A DNA stretch of 40,535 nucleotides from a virus, in IMG/VR virus record IMGVR_UViG_3300048126_000147, positions 1 through 40,535 of that record; one strand, written 5' to 3'. The notes beneath the pieces are model-generated. The model was given only the letters and a program-made list of their open reading frames with translations, searched no databases and was not told the origin of the DNA. Position numbers and translations under genes: made by a program. Below are positions 1 to 6,413 of this stretch, piece by piece; position 1 is the first letter of the stretch; each line of letters begins with the position of its first letter.

Positions 1-127
1 ACCCGCCTCTCTTCAAACGAATTATTGCTTCTAAAAGTGTTGAGCAGGAAGCAATGGAGATATACGCGCACGAAAAAAAGATCAAGCAACAGGAAGCAGA
101 ACTCAGAGAACTGCTGATGTACACCTA
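1..127. repeat. 127-base exact direct repeat, copy 1 (window edge)
   Basis: Bases 1-127 are identical to 32295-32421. The first mismatch is base 128 (t) against 32422 (c); beyond it the copies remain similar for roughly 110 bases and then part. A repeat of exactly 127 bases that begins at the contig edge is what an assembler using 127-mers leaves at a graph junction. Confidence 0.95.
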
Positions 128-326
128 TGGCCCAGACGGCTATAAAGAACTGGTGGCACTCAGACGCAAGATCAAAGACCAGAGAGAGAAGACTGTTTAT
201 CTACAGGCTAGGAAGCGCAAGGCATTCTTCTGGAATAGCATTCAGATCGCAGGAATAGCTGTACTTGGATATGCTGTTTATTTTTTATTTGCACTAATAT
301 TAGGAGCCATAAATGGCAACGGTTAA
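1..326 (+). CDS. Coiled-coil membrane protein of the lysis cassette (5' partial)
   Basis: The frame is open from base 3 to the stop at 324-326 and runs off the left edge; the ATG at 54 is internal. The homologue at 32135-32614 shows that the first 53 residues are missing. What is visible is a charged, probably coiled-coil stretch rich in Glu, Lys and Gln, followed by a basic patch (KRKAFFWN) and one C-terminal hydrophobic segment, so it is predicted to be tail-anchored in the inner membrane. It lies directly before small membrane proteins and the endolysin, suggesting a lysis-related role, but I do not recognise the family. If base 32294 is joined to base 1 the gene becomes an intact 161-residue frame. 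Confidence 0.75.
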   Translation, partial: PPLFKRIIASKSVEQEAMEIYAHEKKIKQQEAELRELLMYTYGPDGYKELVALRRKIKDQREKTVYLQARKRKAFFWNSIQIAGIAVLGYAVYFLFALILGAINGNG

Positions 327-498
327 GGAAGCTCTGATTCGCTTGGAAGGGCACGAAAAAGAATGCGCGATCAGATACCAGAACATTGAGAAGCGATTAG
401 ACGAAGGCTCCCAGCGATTCAAGAAAAGCGAAATGATGCTGTGGGGTATGTACCCCCTGATAATCGGTTTATTCTTAATTGAGAAAGGCATACTGTAA
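313..498 (+). CDS. Small membrane protein, XhlA-like topology
   Basis: The 61-residue product has a charged helical N-terminal two thirds (LEGHEKECAIRYQNIEKRLDE) and a single C-terminal hydrophobic segment (about residues 43-57). This topology resembles small phage lysis helpers of the XhlA type, but no family is certain. It starts 14 bases inside the preceding frame and its stop overlaps the ATG of the next gene (TAATG), so the lysis genes look translationally coupled. A role in membrane depolarisation or holin assistance is inferred from position only. Confidence 0.7.
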   Translation: MATVKEALIRLEGHEKECAIRYQNIEKRLDEGSQRFKKSEMMLWGMYPLIIGLFLIEKGIL

Positions 499-869
499 TG
501 CTCAAACTATTACTTGGCCCCATTGCAGAATTAGCAGGCGGGTTCCTAAAGAACAAGGCTGATCAGGCTAAAGCGAAGCACGAAGCCAAGATGAACGTGA
601 TTCAGAATGATGCTGACTGGGAAGCTAAGATGGCTGATGCTTCTGCTAATAGCTGGAAGGACGAGTTCTGGACTATTGTGTTAGCGGTGCCAATCTTTAT
701 GGTTGGGTATGCGATAGTAGTTGGTGACATGACTGTAGTCGATAGAGTCAAAGAAGCATTTGCGGCCCTGAATGATCTGCCAGAGTGGTATCAATATCTA
801 TTGTTTGTGGCCATATCAGCCAGCTTCGGAATCAAAGGCGCAAGCAAGTTAATGGGTATGCGTAAATGA
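498..869 (+). CDS. Holin-like membrane protein
   Basis: The 123-residue product has a Lys/Ala-rich amphipathic N-terminus, a charged middle ending in the WKDEFW segment, one hydrophobic helix at about residues 58-76 (IVLAVPIFMVGYAIVV), an LPEWYQ turn, and a second hydrophobic stretch at about residues 98-115. This arrangement is common in phage holin candidates encoded beside M15 endolysins. It is predicted to form the inner-membrane lesion that lets the downstream endolysin reach peptidoglycan. The start overlaps the previous stop and the gene end overlaps the endolysin start by four bases. Assignment rests on topology and context, not on a decisive motif. Confidence 0.7.
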   Translation: MLKLLLGPIAELAGGFLKNKADQAKAKHEAKMNVIQNDADWEAKMADASANSWKDEFWTIVLAVPIFMVGYAIVVGDMTVVDRVKEAFAALNDLPEWYQYLLFVAISASFGIKGASKLMGMRK

Positions 870-1207
870 GATACTTTAAGATAGAAGACTTCAACTGCCA
901 AGAGACTGGCAACAACGAGATGGATGACAGATTCCTGTGGGCGCTTGACGCTTTACGCCATGAGTGTGGATTCCCTTTTATTATTACCAGTGGATATCGT
1001 GATCCAAGCCACAGTATTGAGGCAAGAAAATCCAAGCCTGGAACCCATGCTCGCGGTATTGCCGCAGACATAAAGATTAATAATGGAAACGAAGCATACC
1101 TTATAATCAAGCATGCTCAGGCAATGGGCTTTAATGGGATAGGGGTGGCTAAGACTTTTATCCATGTAGACATCAGAGACACGATGCCTGTTATCTGGTC
1201 TTATTAA
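866..1207 (+). CDS. Endolysin, peptidase M15 family
   Basis: The 113-residue protein matches the compact Peptidase_M15_3 type. It shows SGYRDPSHSIE, then GTHARGIAADIK, then FIHVDIR. The expected zinc ligands are H61, D68 and H100. These enzymes cleave peptide cross-links in peptidoglycan (D-Ala-D-Ala carboxypeptidase or L-Ala-D-Glu endopeptidase type), which fits the end of a lysis operon. There is no signal peptide, so export would need the upstream holin. Its last codons and stop lie inside a 31-base repeat that recurs after the neighbouring methyltransferase gene. Confidence 0.9.
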   Translation: MRYFKIEDFNCQETGNNEMDDRFLWALDALRHECGFPFIITSGYRDPSHSIEARKSKPGTHARGIAADIKINNGNEAYLIIKHAQAMGFNGIGVAKTFIHVDIRDTMPVIWSY

Positions 1208-1215
1208 TAACCTTT
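1185..1215. repeat. 31-base direct repeat, left copy
   Basis: Bases 1185-1215 are identical to 1715-1745 (530 bases apart), with mismatches at both next outer positions. This copy contains the last six codons and stop of the endolysin and the self-complementary core TTATTAATAA. The two copies bracket the Dam-type methyltransferase gene. Confidence 0.95.
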
Positions 1216-1245
1216 CAATAGGGTGTTACTGTTTTAGACGGAATC

Positions 1246-1677
1246 TCACCTACCATCGAACACCACGATCATGGAGTCGTGCATTCCATTCTGGCCTGAG
1301 ACCTTCTGTCCTAGAGCGTTATGGCCTATGAAACGCACCCGTCTCTCTATAAACCTAATCTCAGTAGCGTTTGGCTGTATAACCCTATGGAATAGCTGGG
1401 TACTGGTGCTTACAGGTAGTAGGAAAACAGATAAGAAGCCCTCTTCCATATGGGCTACGCCTCTAGCTACGAAGGCCTCTTTAAGTTTTCGGCTGTACGG
1501 TGGGTTCACAAACGACCGAGAACCCCACGGCTGTATCAAGCCATCCTTATCAGGAGTTATGTCCCCATAGTAAATAGGGCAGGGGTCGTGGTTGAAGTTA
1601 AATTCATCGTTAAGTGGGTCGTATATGTAGCTAGGGGTTTCCCAGTTGTCGCTGTGTTTAATTGCTCGGTTTTTCAT
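1246..1677 (-). CDS. DNA N-6-adenine methyltransferase (phage Dam type)
   Basis: The 143-residue product has the layout of the short phage Dam-like family: WETPSYIYDPLNDEF at the N-terminus, a DPCP segment that replaces the usual D-A-A, DGLIQPW, the catalytic FVNPPYS motif, and a C-terminal half ending in DSMIVVF. It would methylate adenine in phage DNA from S-adenosylmethionine, probably to resist restriction. It has a weak ribosome site, and its ATG follows directly after a TAA. It sits convergent to the endolysin on a 530-base unit bounded by 31-base direct repeats, so it looks like an acquired accessory gene rather than part of the early operon. Confidence 0.88.
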   Translation of the reverse strand: MKNRAIKHSDNWETPSYIYDPLNDEFNFNHDPCPIYYGDITPDKDGLIQPWGSRSFVNPPYSRKLKEAFVARGVAHMEEGFLSVFLLPVSTSTQLFHRVIQPNATEIRFIERRVRFIGHNALGQKVSGQNGMHDSMIVVFDGR

Positions 1678-1714
1678 TTAGGACTCTATTTTTAACTGGC
1701 TTCTTCTTAGGTGC

Positions 1715-1745
1715 TGCCTGTTATCTGGTCTTATTAATAACCTTT
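1715..1745. repeat. 31-base direct repeat, right copy
   Basis: This is the exact copy of 1185-1215. On the minus strand it supplies the last codons (Lys-Gly-Tyr) and stop of the 49-residue basic protein at 1734-1883. Before the insertion, the endolysin and this basic gene would have been convergent and overlapped at TTATTAATAA. Confidence 0.95.
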
Positions 1746-1883
1746 TAGAAGACTCTTTTTCTTTGAGTTCTTAAAAGCCTTATTGGTTGGAGCGCCCTTA
1801 CTTCCAGGCTTCCTCATCTTCTCGCCAGAACCTGCTGCGATACGTTTGCGTTTAGCATGTATGTTTGCGTATAAACCTTTCAT
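1734..1883 (-). CDS. Small basic conserved phage protein (49 aa)
   Basis: The frame reads MKGLYANIHAKRKRIAAGSG followed by EKMRKPGSKGAPTNKAFKNS and a lysine-rich tail. The KRKRIAAGSGEKMRKPGSKGAP core is a short string I recognise from many phage genomes, where it remains without known function. Its start overlaps the stop of the upstream gene (TAATG). The very high Lys/Arg content suggests nucleic-acid binding. Its stop lies within the right copy of the 31-base repeat. Confidence 0.8.
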   Translation of the reverse strand: MKGLYANIHAKRKRIAAGSGEKMRKPGSKGAPTNKAFKNSKKKSLLKGY

Positions 1884-2143
1884 TACCATTTAACCCTGTT
1901 AGCCCAGTATGCCGCAGACGATTTTCCTTTGGCGATATTCTTTCTATGTCTAGCTTTGAATGCTTCATTGCGCTTTGACCCGTCAGGGGAGCCTGTCTTA
2001 CCCTGCTGCCCAAACCTAATAGTCTTTGGCTTGCCATCCACCTTAGTCACTACAACGTGTGACTTTGTTTTGTGGCCTGGAGTTCTCTTAGGTTTATCGT
2101 ACCCAGAGACACCGATTCTTTTAAGTAAGCTGTCTTTTTTCAT
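1883..2143 (-). CDS. Small basic conserved phage protein (86 aa, DUF6321-like)
   Basis: I chose the ATG at 2143 (MKKDSLLKRIGVSGYDKPKR) rather than the longer frame from 2185, because the longer start lies in the terminator tail. The protein has the conserved pattern GYDKPKRTPGHKTKSHVVV, IRFGQQG, KRNEAFKARHRKNIAKGK and SAAYWANRVKW. This is a widespread phage and bacterial family of unknown function (I believe DUF6321). It is strongly basic and probably binds nucleic acid. It is coupled to the next small basic gene and lies below a minus-strand terminator, so it may have its own promoter or rely on readthrough. Confidence 0.85.
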   Translation of the reverse strand: MKKDSLLKRIGVSGYDKPKRTPGHKTKSHVVVTKVDGKPKTIRFGQQGKTGSPDGSKRNEAFKARHRKNIAKGKSSAAYWANRVKW

Positions 2144-2157
2144 AGCTTGATTATACC

Positions 2158-2193
2158 AAAAAAAAGCCCTAATCGCTCGGAACAATTAGGGCC
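2158..2193 (-). terminator. Rho-independent terminator (minus strand)
   Basis: GCCCTAAT (2167-2174) pairs perfectly with ATTAGGGC (2186-2193) around an 11-base loop. Read on the minus strand it is followed by a run of about nine U. It ends the early leftward operon after the 79-residue gene and separates it from the small basic genes. Confidence 0.9.
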
Positions 2194-2272
2194 GCAGGGG
2201 AAACAAAAGCAAAAACAGAACTCAACGATATTAATAAATTACCACCGAAGTGATATACGTTTTGTTCACTAA

Positions 2273-2512
2273 CTATTCTACATCAAACGAAGGGTTAAGC
2301 AAGCTTAATTGTTCTTCATCTGGCGGCACAGAAAGCAACTCTATCTCAGCATCAATCTCAAGCCATATATCATCGAGCTGTTCCCTTGCATGGTCAGGTC
2401 TGGCATCGTGGTATAGAACAGACTCTAGTATGTTCCTCAGCTTGGACTCTATATCTTTTAAGTTGTGCTGCTCACACTTATCAAACAACTCTGCTATAAA
2501 TCCAGTAGACAT
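2273..2512 (-). CDS. Hypothetical acidic early protein (79 aa)
   Basis: This is a Glu/Asp-rich, mostly helical small protein (FIAELFDKCEQHNLKDIESK) with no motif I recognise. A clear AAAGGAG ribosome site lies seven bases before the ATG. It is the last gene of the leftward early operon, 11 bases after the HNH nuclease gene and just before the terminator at 2158-2193. The spacing and good ribosome site argue that it is real. Function is unknown. Confidence 0.75.
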   Translation of the reverse strand: MSTGFIAELFDKCEQHNLKDIESKLRNILESVLYHDARPDHAREQLDDIWLEIDAEIELLSVPPDEEQLSLLNPSFDVE

Positions 2513-2523
2513 AATAGTCTCCT

Positions 2524-2913
2524 TTAATTGTATGAGATTGGCTCATAGTTTCTATCTTTATCCATCTTCTTAAATTCTTCTCGGTAGTGCCTGGCTATCT
2601 CTGTCCTAAGCTTTTTGTTCGTGGGCATCAGCACGTTCCACTTCTCTCTCAGCAAGTCCATGTGTCCCTGTCCATACTTGGCTACACAGAACGCAGTGAA
2701 CTCAAATGGGTTAGCAGTAAACTTCATGTGGCAGTAGTGGCATAGGCACATAGCATTATCCATAGACCATCTGACAGACTTGGCTGCTCGACCATAGATG
2801 TGAGCGCACTCCATCCTAGATCCTTCCTTCTTGCAATGCTCGCAAATAAAGCCAGCCTTCTTTCTGACTACATCACTAAACCATTTGTCTGCCGCATCTC
2901 TCTTAATTGCCAA
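2524..2913 (-). CDS. HNH-type nuclease, NinG/Rap-like context
   Basis: The start chosen is a TTG at 2913, because GAGGAG lies seven bases upstream and the product then begins (M)AIKRDAADKW; the longer ATG at 2961 would overlap ninB by 59 bases. The protein has a zinc-knuckle-like pair CEHC, then ECAHIYGRAAKSVRW, DNAMCLCHYCHMKFTANP and a downstream helical part. The layout is that of a metal-bound HNH nuclease. Directly after NinB, the counterpart in lambdoid phages is NinG (Rap), a resolvase of recombination intermediates. That exact identity is inferred from order and Cys/His pattern. Confidence 0.75.
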   Translation of the reverse strand: MAIKRDAADKWFSDVVRKKAGFICEHCKKEGSRMECAHIYGRAAKSVRWSMDNAMCLCHYCHMKFTANPFEFTAFCVAKYGQGHMDLLREKWNVLMPTNKKLRTEIARHYREEFKKMDKDRNYEPISYN

Positions 2914-3334
2914 GCTCAAACTCCTCTTTAGCGAACACAAAGTGCATTTGCTTTTTTGCAAAGTGATTGATTATAGCATTTGCTACTGGCGCTACTTCAT
3001 GGGTGCTGAGTTCACTGCTGCTTTGAGTCTTGTTTGGATACAGTGCGCCTTGTACTGGGAGCCAGATCTTATCCATCACACTATCCTTAGTCCAGGGTAC
3101 GATGATTGGTTTATTTAAAGCAGGGCTGGTCACTTCCATCTCCATTCCGCACTCGTTAAACCTATCTGCAATAGAGGTAACAAAACCCCAGAGCGCACCG
3201 TTTTGCTTTATGGTTCTAGGCTTGCCCAGTTTATAGTTGAAGGTGACGTACTTCTTTTCATGAAATAGGTCGGTAGCAAACTTAATATAATTATCCAGTG
3301 TAGACTGGCTGTTAACTGTATAACCTTCTGGCAT
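2903..3334 (-). CDS. ninB: NinB recombination protein
   Basis: The 143-residue size and pattern match lambda NinB (Orf): an N-terminal domain with RTIKQNGALWGFVTSIAD, then KDSVMDKIWLPVQGALYPNK and the signature SSSELSTHEVAPVANAI. NinB binds single-stranded DNA and SSB and can act in place of host RecFOR during phage recombination. It is encoded away from the annealing protein, exonuclease and SSB genes but in the same early region. It has a GAGGGTG ribosome site, and its ATG overlaps the upstream stop (TAATG). Confidence 0.9.
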   Translation of the reverse strand: MPEGYTVNSQSTLDNYIKFATDLFHEKKYVTFNYKLGKPRTIKQNGALWGFVTSIADRFNECGMEMEVTSPALNKPIIVPWTKDSVMDKIWLPVQGALYPNKTQSSSELSTHEVAPVANAIINHFAKKQMHFVFAKEEFELGN

Positions 3335-3726
3335 TATAGTTTCACCCTCAAGAATTTATCCATAAGACGCTGTTGTTTATCTTCAAGCCTCGGCTGGTTA
3401 AGAACCTGTTCTCGCCTCTCTTTAGTGTATCCCTTCTTTGAATACTTACCACCAAGAGTAGTCAGGTCGATGAGTCCAACCGGACGCAGATGTTCAGGCG
3501 TACAGTGGCTGCACCCGTACAATCTATTCTTAATTGTAGCAGGCATAACATCGGGCTTGATGTCCTCTGGGCTGACCTTTAGTTCAGCGGCAATCTTTTC
3601 TATATATTCTCGATTGTAGTTGCTCGCGCCTGTCGAGAATTGACGGTAGGTGTACTGCTCCCCATTTTCAAAGTATGGGTGATCACCTTTAAATTCTTTA
3701 AGCGTTGGTTTAAATTTACTAGCCAT
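3334..3726 (-). CDS. Hypothetical early protein (130 aa)
   Basis: The product begins MASKFKPTLKEFKGDHPYFE and contains a Cys-His pair (YGCSHCTPEH at about residues 70-79) that could bind a metal, followed by a basic C-terminus. I do not recognise the family. An AAGGAG ribosome site six bases before the ATG and coupling to ninB support it. Its position between the initiator and ninB suggests an early DNA-metabolism or regulatory role, without direct evidence. Confidence 0.75.
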   Translation of the reverse strand: MASKFKPTLKEFKGDHPYFENGEQYTYRQFSTGASNYNREYIEKIAAELKVSPEDIKPDVMPATIKNRLYGCSHCTPEHLRPVGLIDLTTLGGKYSKKGYTKERREQVLNQPRLEDKQQRLMDKFLRVKL

Positions 3727-3736
3727 TGTTTTCTCC

Positions 3737-4438
3737 TTATACCCAAGATGTATCTGTCAGCTTGTCCTGAATAGACTGTGACTTGATAGACTCTTGGTTT
3801 AATTTTCTTTGTGTGCGTTTAGTTTCAACCTCATCTTCCCATCTTGCACCGTTGAGATAGGTAGACGCATGGGGTACGAACTGGGTGTCCTCCCATTCGC
3901 CAGCATCTAGCCTGGCCTTGAGGTTAATTGCAATCAGTTGGACTATCTCGTCGCTTGGTTTGAGTTTATTCCATGCTTTTCTTGCCGCCTGCTTGCCAGC
4001 TTTCTTAGGGTAAGCCCTCCAGAAACTATCAAAATGATCAATACTATTAACTGTAATATTAGTTGTATTATTAACTGTATTATTATCCTTAAAGTTTTCT
4101 TGTATAGGGTCATCAAGTTTTCTTGTAGGGGTATTCAAATTATCTTGTATACCCTCATCAAATATTCTTATATACCTATGCAATATATGTTTAGTACCTT
4201 CCTTGTATTGCATACTTACCGTTATGTAACCAGCATCCTTAAGGTTGCCTATCCAGGCGCTTACCGTTGCCTTAGTCACATCGTATAGATCACTGAAGTA
4301 AGCATTGCTTGCCCAGCAATAACCCTTCTCATTGCACAGGGCTGTTATCTCCCCGTATAGCAACTTAGCATTTGGTGTTAGACGCGCATCATATCTAACA
4401 CTAGCAGGGATAATGGCGTAGTACCCCTTCTTATCCAT
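3737..4438 (-). CDS. Replication initiator, lambda O / phage replication type
   Basis: The 233-residue protein has a winged-helix N-terminus (about residues 1-95), beginning with YYAIIPASVRYDARLTPNAK and containing the recognition-type segment DLYDVTKATVSAWIGNLKDAGYI in the HTH_36 style. A low-complexity Asn/Thr linker (about 115-135) follows, then a C-terminal domain with DSFWRAYPKKAGKQAARKAW and FVPHASTYLNGARWEDE. The last motif is the hallmark of phage replication proteins that recruit the helicase. No helicase or primase gene is visible, so host replication enzymes are presumably used. Lambda O carries origin repeats inside its own gene; the AT-rich linker DNA near 4030-4180 is a possible origin site. 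Confidence 0.85.
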   Translation of the reverse strand: MDKKGYYAIIPASVRYDARLTPNAKLLYGEITALCNEKGYCWASNAYFSDLYDVTKATVSAWIGNLKDAGYITVSMQYKEGTKHILHRYIRIFDEGIQDNLNTPTRKLDDPIQENFKDNNTVNNTTNITVNSIDHFDSFWRAYPKKAGKQAARKAWNKLKPSDEIVQLIAINLKARLDAGEWEDTQFVPHASTYLNGARWEDEVETKRTQRKLNQESIKSQSIQDKLTDTSWV

Positions 4439-4638
4439 TACTCACCTGCCGCTATAAATTCCGATACCTTAACCCCGAAGCAATCTGATATAGCAATCAG
4501 AGTAGACATGCTCGGTAGTCGCTTGTCAGTCATTATCAAACTGATAGTAGCAGGGTTGAGGTGGGCTTCTCTTGATAGGTCTTGCTGGCTCATACCGTGT
4601 TGCTGCATGAAGAAGCGCATCGCTTTGATTACATCCAT
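4438..4638 (-). CDS. Cro/CI-type repressor (66 aa)
   Basis: This is a single HTH_3 domain protein: KAMRFFMQQHGMSQQDLSREAHLNPATISLIMTDKRLPSMSTLIAI. The turn MSQQDLSREAHLNPATISLI is a textbook Cro/C1 helix-turn-helix. It is the first gene of the leftward operon with a strong AAGGAG site. A 27-base palindrome covers its promoter, so autoregulation is likely. With no integrase or second repressor in view, it is more likely an early-gene switch of a lytic phage than a lysogeny repressor. Confidence 0.9.
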   Translation of the reverse strand: MDVIKAMRFFMQQHGMSQQDLSREAHLNPATISLIMTDKRLPSMSTLIAISDCFGVKVSEFIAAGE

Positions 4639-4662
4639 AAAATTCTCCTTAAGTGAGGTTGA

Positions 4663-4691
4663 ATAATATACTTGTGTAAATTAATTTGCAA
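4663..4691 (-). promoter_or_regulatory. Leftward early promoter
   Basis: Read on the minus strand, the -35 box is TTGCAA (4686-4691), the spacer 17 bases, and the -10 box TATTAT (4663-4668). This drives the cro-like operon starting at 4638. The palindrome at 4670-4696 overlaps the spacer and -35 box. Confidence 0.75.
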
Positions 4692-4696
4692 CAAGT
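4670..4696. promoter_or_regulatory. Operator-like 27-base palindrome
   Basis: The ends ACTTGT (4670-4675) and ACAAGT (4691-4696) are exact reverse complements. The centre contains the perfect palindrome AAATTAATTT (4678-4687). Only four of the 27 positions break the symmetry. It lies across the leftward promoter and ends three bases before the rightward -35 box, so a dimeric regulator bound here could control both directions. The 66-residue Cro-like protein is the obvious candidate ligand. Confidence 0.75.
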
Positions 4697-4698
4697 GT

Positions 4699-4726
4699 TT
4701 GACAATAAATAAACGATGTGTAAAAT
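4699..4726 (+). promoter_or_regulatory. Rightward early promoter
   Basis: It has a perfect TTGACA -35 box (4699-4704), a 16-base spacer and TAAAAT as -10 (4721-4726). Transcription would begin near 4733, ahead of the ATG at 4759, and serve the early operon 4759-6901. Confidence 0.85.
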
Positions 4727-4758
4727 AGTCAGCACACAAACACAACTAGGGTAGTATT

Positions 4759-5127
4759 ATGAGTGACAATCTGAATTACTTTATCAAATCAATTAAAGAC
4801 GTTCTGCCGCAAATGCAGGATGATAACCCCAAGTTTTCTGGCGACCTTCTTGAGCTAGATGACGAATCAAAAGATACCCTGTGTCACGCATGGCTTAAAT
4901 GTATGCCAAGCTGGCAAGATGATTTCCTTCCCCCAGCATGCACCGACCAGGCTAAGTTCCTAGATCACCTATACCTACATTCTAAGGTAGAAACCCTGAG
5001 CATTAATATGCGCGATGATATCTACATGGGGTTAGAAAATAAACTGCGCGAGTTGGTATGGGAGGTTTATTGTGAGATTAATTTACTTAAGCCTGAAGAG
5101 TTTGCAGGTTATGAGAGGGGTCAGTAA
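4759..5127 (+). CDS. Hypothetical early protein (122 aa)
   Basis: This is the first gene of the rightward early operon. The product is acidic and helical with several Trp, Cys and Leu-rich segments (KDVLPQMQDDNPKFSG; ELVWEVYCEINLLKPEEF). I see no known motif. Its stop overlaps the next start (TAATG). Being transcribed first from a strong promoter, it could be a host-takeover or regulatory protein, but this is only positional inference. Confidence 0.75.
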   Translation: MSDNLNYFIKSIKDVLPQMQDDNPKFSGDLLELDDESKDTLCHAWLKCMPSWQDDFLPPACTDQAKFLDHLYLHSKVETLSINMRDDIYMGLENKLRELVWEVYCEINLLKPEEFAGYERGQ

Positions 5128-5282
5128 TGGATAATGTTAACGACTTAAATGATTTTGACCGTGGAGAGCTTGATTGCCTGTACGGTTATGATTCACTTGA
5201 AGGGCAGTCAGAGTCTTACTATGAAGGCTATGGCAAGCAGTATGCAATTGAGCAAATACAAACAGCGAGGACAGAGCAATGA
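5127..5282 (+). CDS. Small acidic Tyr/Gly-rich protein (51 aa)
   Basis: The frame MDNVNDLNDFDRGELDCLYG, continuing with YDSLEGQSESYYEGYGKQYA, starts on the previous stop codon (TAATG) and ends four bases into the annealing-protein gene (ATGA). The tight coupling on both sides supports translation. Repeated Y-x-x-GY elements are seen in other tiny phage proteins of unknown role. Confidence 0.65.
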   Translation: MDNVNDLNDFDRGELDCLYGYDSLEGQSESYYEGYGKQYAIEQIQTARTEQ

Positions 5283-5830
5283 GCAATGTATGGAAAACGC
5301 TATCAGCAATAGACTGTAGCAAGCATGTAGAAAAGAAGGGCAACTTATCCTACCTATCATGGGCTTGGGCATGGCAGACCTTGATGGAGCATTACCCTGA
5401 AGCCACCTATGAATACTTTGACCCGACCTTTCTGGAAAATGGCACTGTCGAAGTGTCGGTTGCAGTAACTGTAGAGGGTATAACCCACACTATGTGGCTG
5501 CCAGTAATGGACAATAGAAACAAGTCTATAGTGAACCCTACATCTAGGGACATATCGGATGCCCGTATGCGTTGCCTAGTGAAGTGTGTTGCCATGTTTG
5601 GATTAGGCATCTACCTATACGCTGGTGAAGACCTGCCCAGTTCTGTTAAGGATGCTCCGATAAACTCTGCTCAGGCTGCACAGTTGAAGTCACTGCTTGA
5701 GATTACTGGGTCTGATGTGCAGAAGTTCTGCCAAGTGTTCAAGTGTACCTCGGTAGATGATCTGCCTGCTGTACAGTTTGACCGCGCCCTGACTATGCTA
5801 AACAAGAAGGCGCAACGTGAAAATTCTTGA
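5279..5830 (+). CDS. Single-strand annealing protein (DUF1071, Sak3-like)
   Basis: The 183-residue protein opens with VWKTLSAIDCSKHVEKKGNL and SYLSWAWAWQTLMEHYPEATYEY, the signature of the DUF1071 family. These proteins group with Rad52-like phage annealases. SRDISDARMRCLVKCVAMFGLG is the second conserved block. A C-terminal tail (about 125-183) carries a weakly conserved helical region. It is followed by a YqaJ exonuclease and an SSB, which together form a two-component annealing recombination system like lambda Red. Confidence 0.87.
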   Translation: MSNVWKTLSAIDCSKHVEKKGNLSYLSWAWAWQTLMEHYPEATYEYFDPTFLENGTVEVSVAVTVEGITHTMWLPVMDNRNKSIVNPTSRDISDARMRCLVKCVAMFGLGIYLYAGEDLPSSVKDAPINSAQAAQLKSLLEITGSDVQKFCQVFKCTSVDDLPAVQFDRALTMLNKKAQRENS

Positions 5831-6413
5831 AGCCGAGCAGGGAACTCAGGAATGGCTAGACGCTAGACTAGGTAGACCTAGTGCCAGTCAGTTCCATAAG
5901 CTAATCACATCGTCTGGAAAGCCTAGCACTCAGGCAGACAGCTATATTAATACCATGATAGCTGAGAGACTGATGGGTTACTCTGAGCCAGTGTATGTTA
6001 CTGATGCAATGCAGAGAGGCACCGACTTGGAGCCTGAAGCCAGAGAGCTTTACGAGTTTATTAGCGACGTTAAGGTGCAGGAAGTTGGGTTTATCCTGGA
6101 TAACTCTGGGGAGTTTGGCTGTAGTCCTGACGGCCTGATAGGTGAAGAGGGCGGCTTAGAGATCAAATGTCCTGCCCCGCATAACCATATTGCTTGGAGT
6201 CGCAAGGGTGTATGCCCTGCTAAGCACTACGCCCAAGTTCAGGGGTGCATGTATATAACTGAACGTAAATGGTGGGATTTTATGTCCTACCATCCCGATA
6301 TGAAACCCTTTATAGTGCGAGTAGAGCGCGACGAAGAGTTCATCACAAACTTGGCCGAGCAGATACTGCTGGCTGTGACCGAAATAATATCAGAAGTAAG
6401 GAATTTAAAATGA
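5817..6413 (+). CDS. YqaJ-family recombination exonuclease
   Basis: The 198-residue protein starts with GTG at 5817, overlapping the annealase gene by 14 bases. Visible motifs are EQGTQEWLDARLGRPSASQF, GTDLEPEARELYE, then the PD-(D/E)XK core SPDGLIGEEGGLEIKCP with D105, E115 and K117, and the HYAQVQ segment near 138-142. Family members degrade one strand of duplex ends from 5' to 3' and hand the overhang to the annealase encoded upstream. Confidence 0.92.
   Translation: MKILEAEQGTQEWLDARLGRPSASQFHKLITSSGKPSTQADSYINTMIAERLMGYSEPVYVTDAMQRGTDLEPEARELYEFISDVKVQEVGFILDNSGEFGCSPDGLIGEEGGLEIKCPAPHNHIAWSRKGVCPAKHYAQVQGCMYITERKWWDFMSYHPDMKPFIVRVERDEEFITNLAEQILLAVTEIISEVRNLK

Noticed and set aside
1-127. 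Terminal redundancy of a linear phage genome
   Set aside because: True terminal repeats would be at both ends of the sequence and would not diverge right after the match. Here the second copy is internal, 8.1 kb from the right end, and differs from base 128 on.
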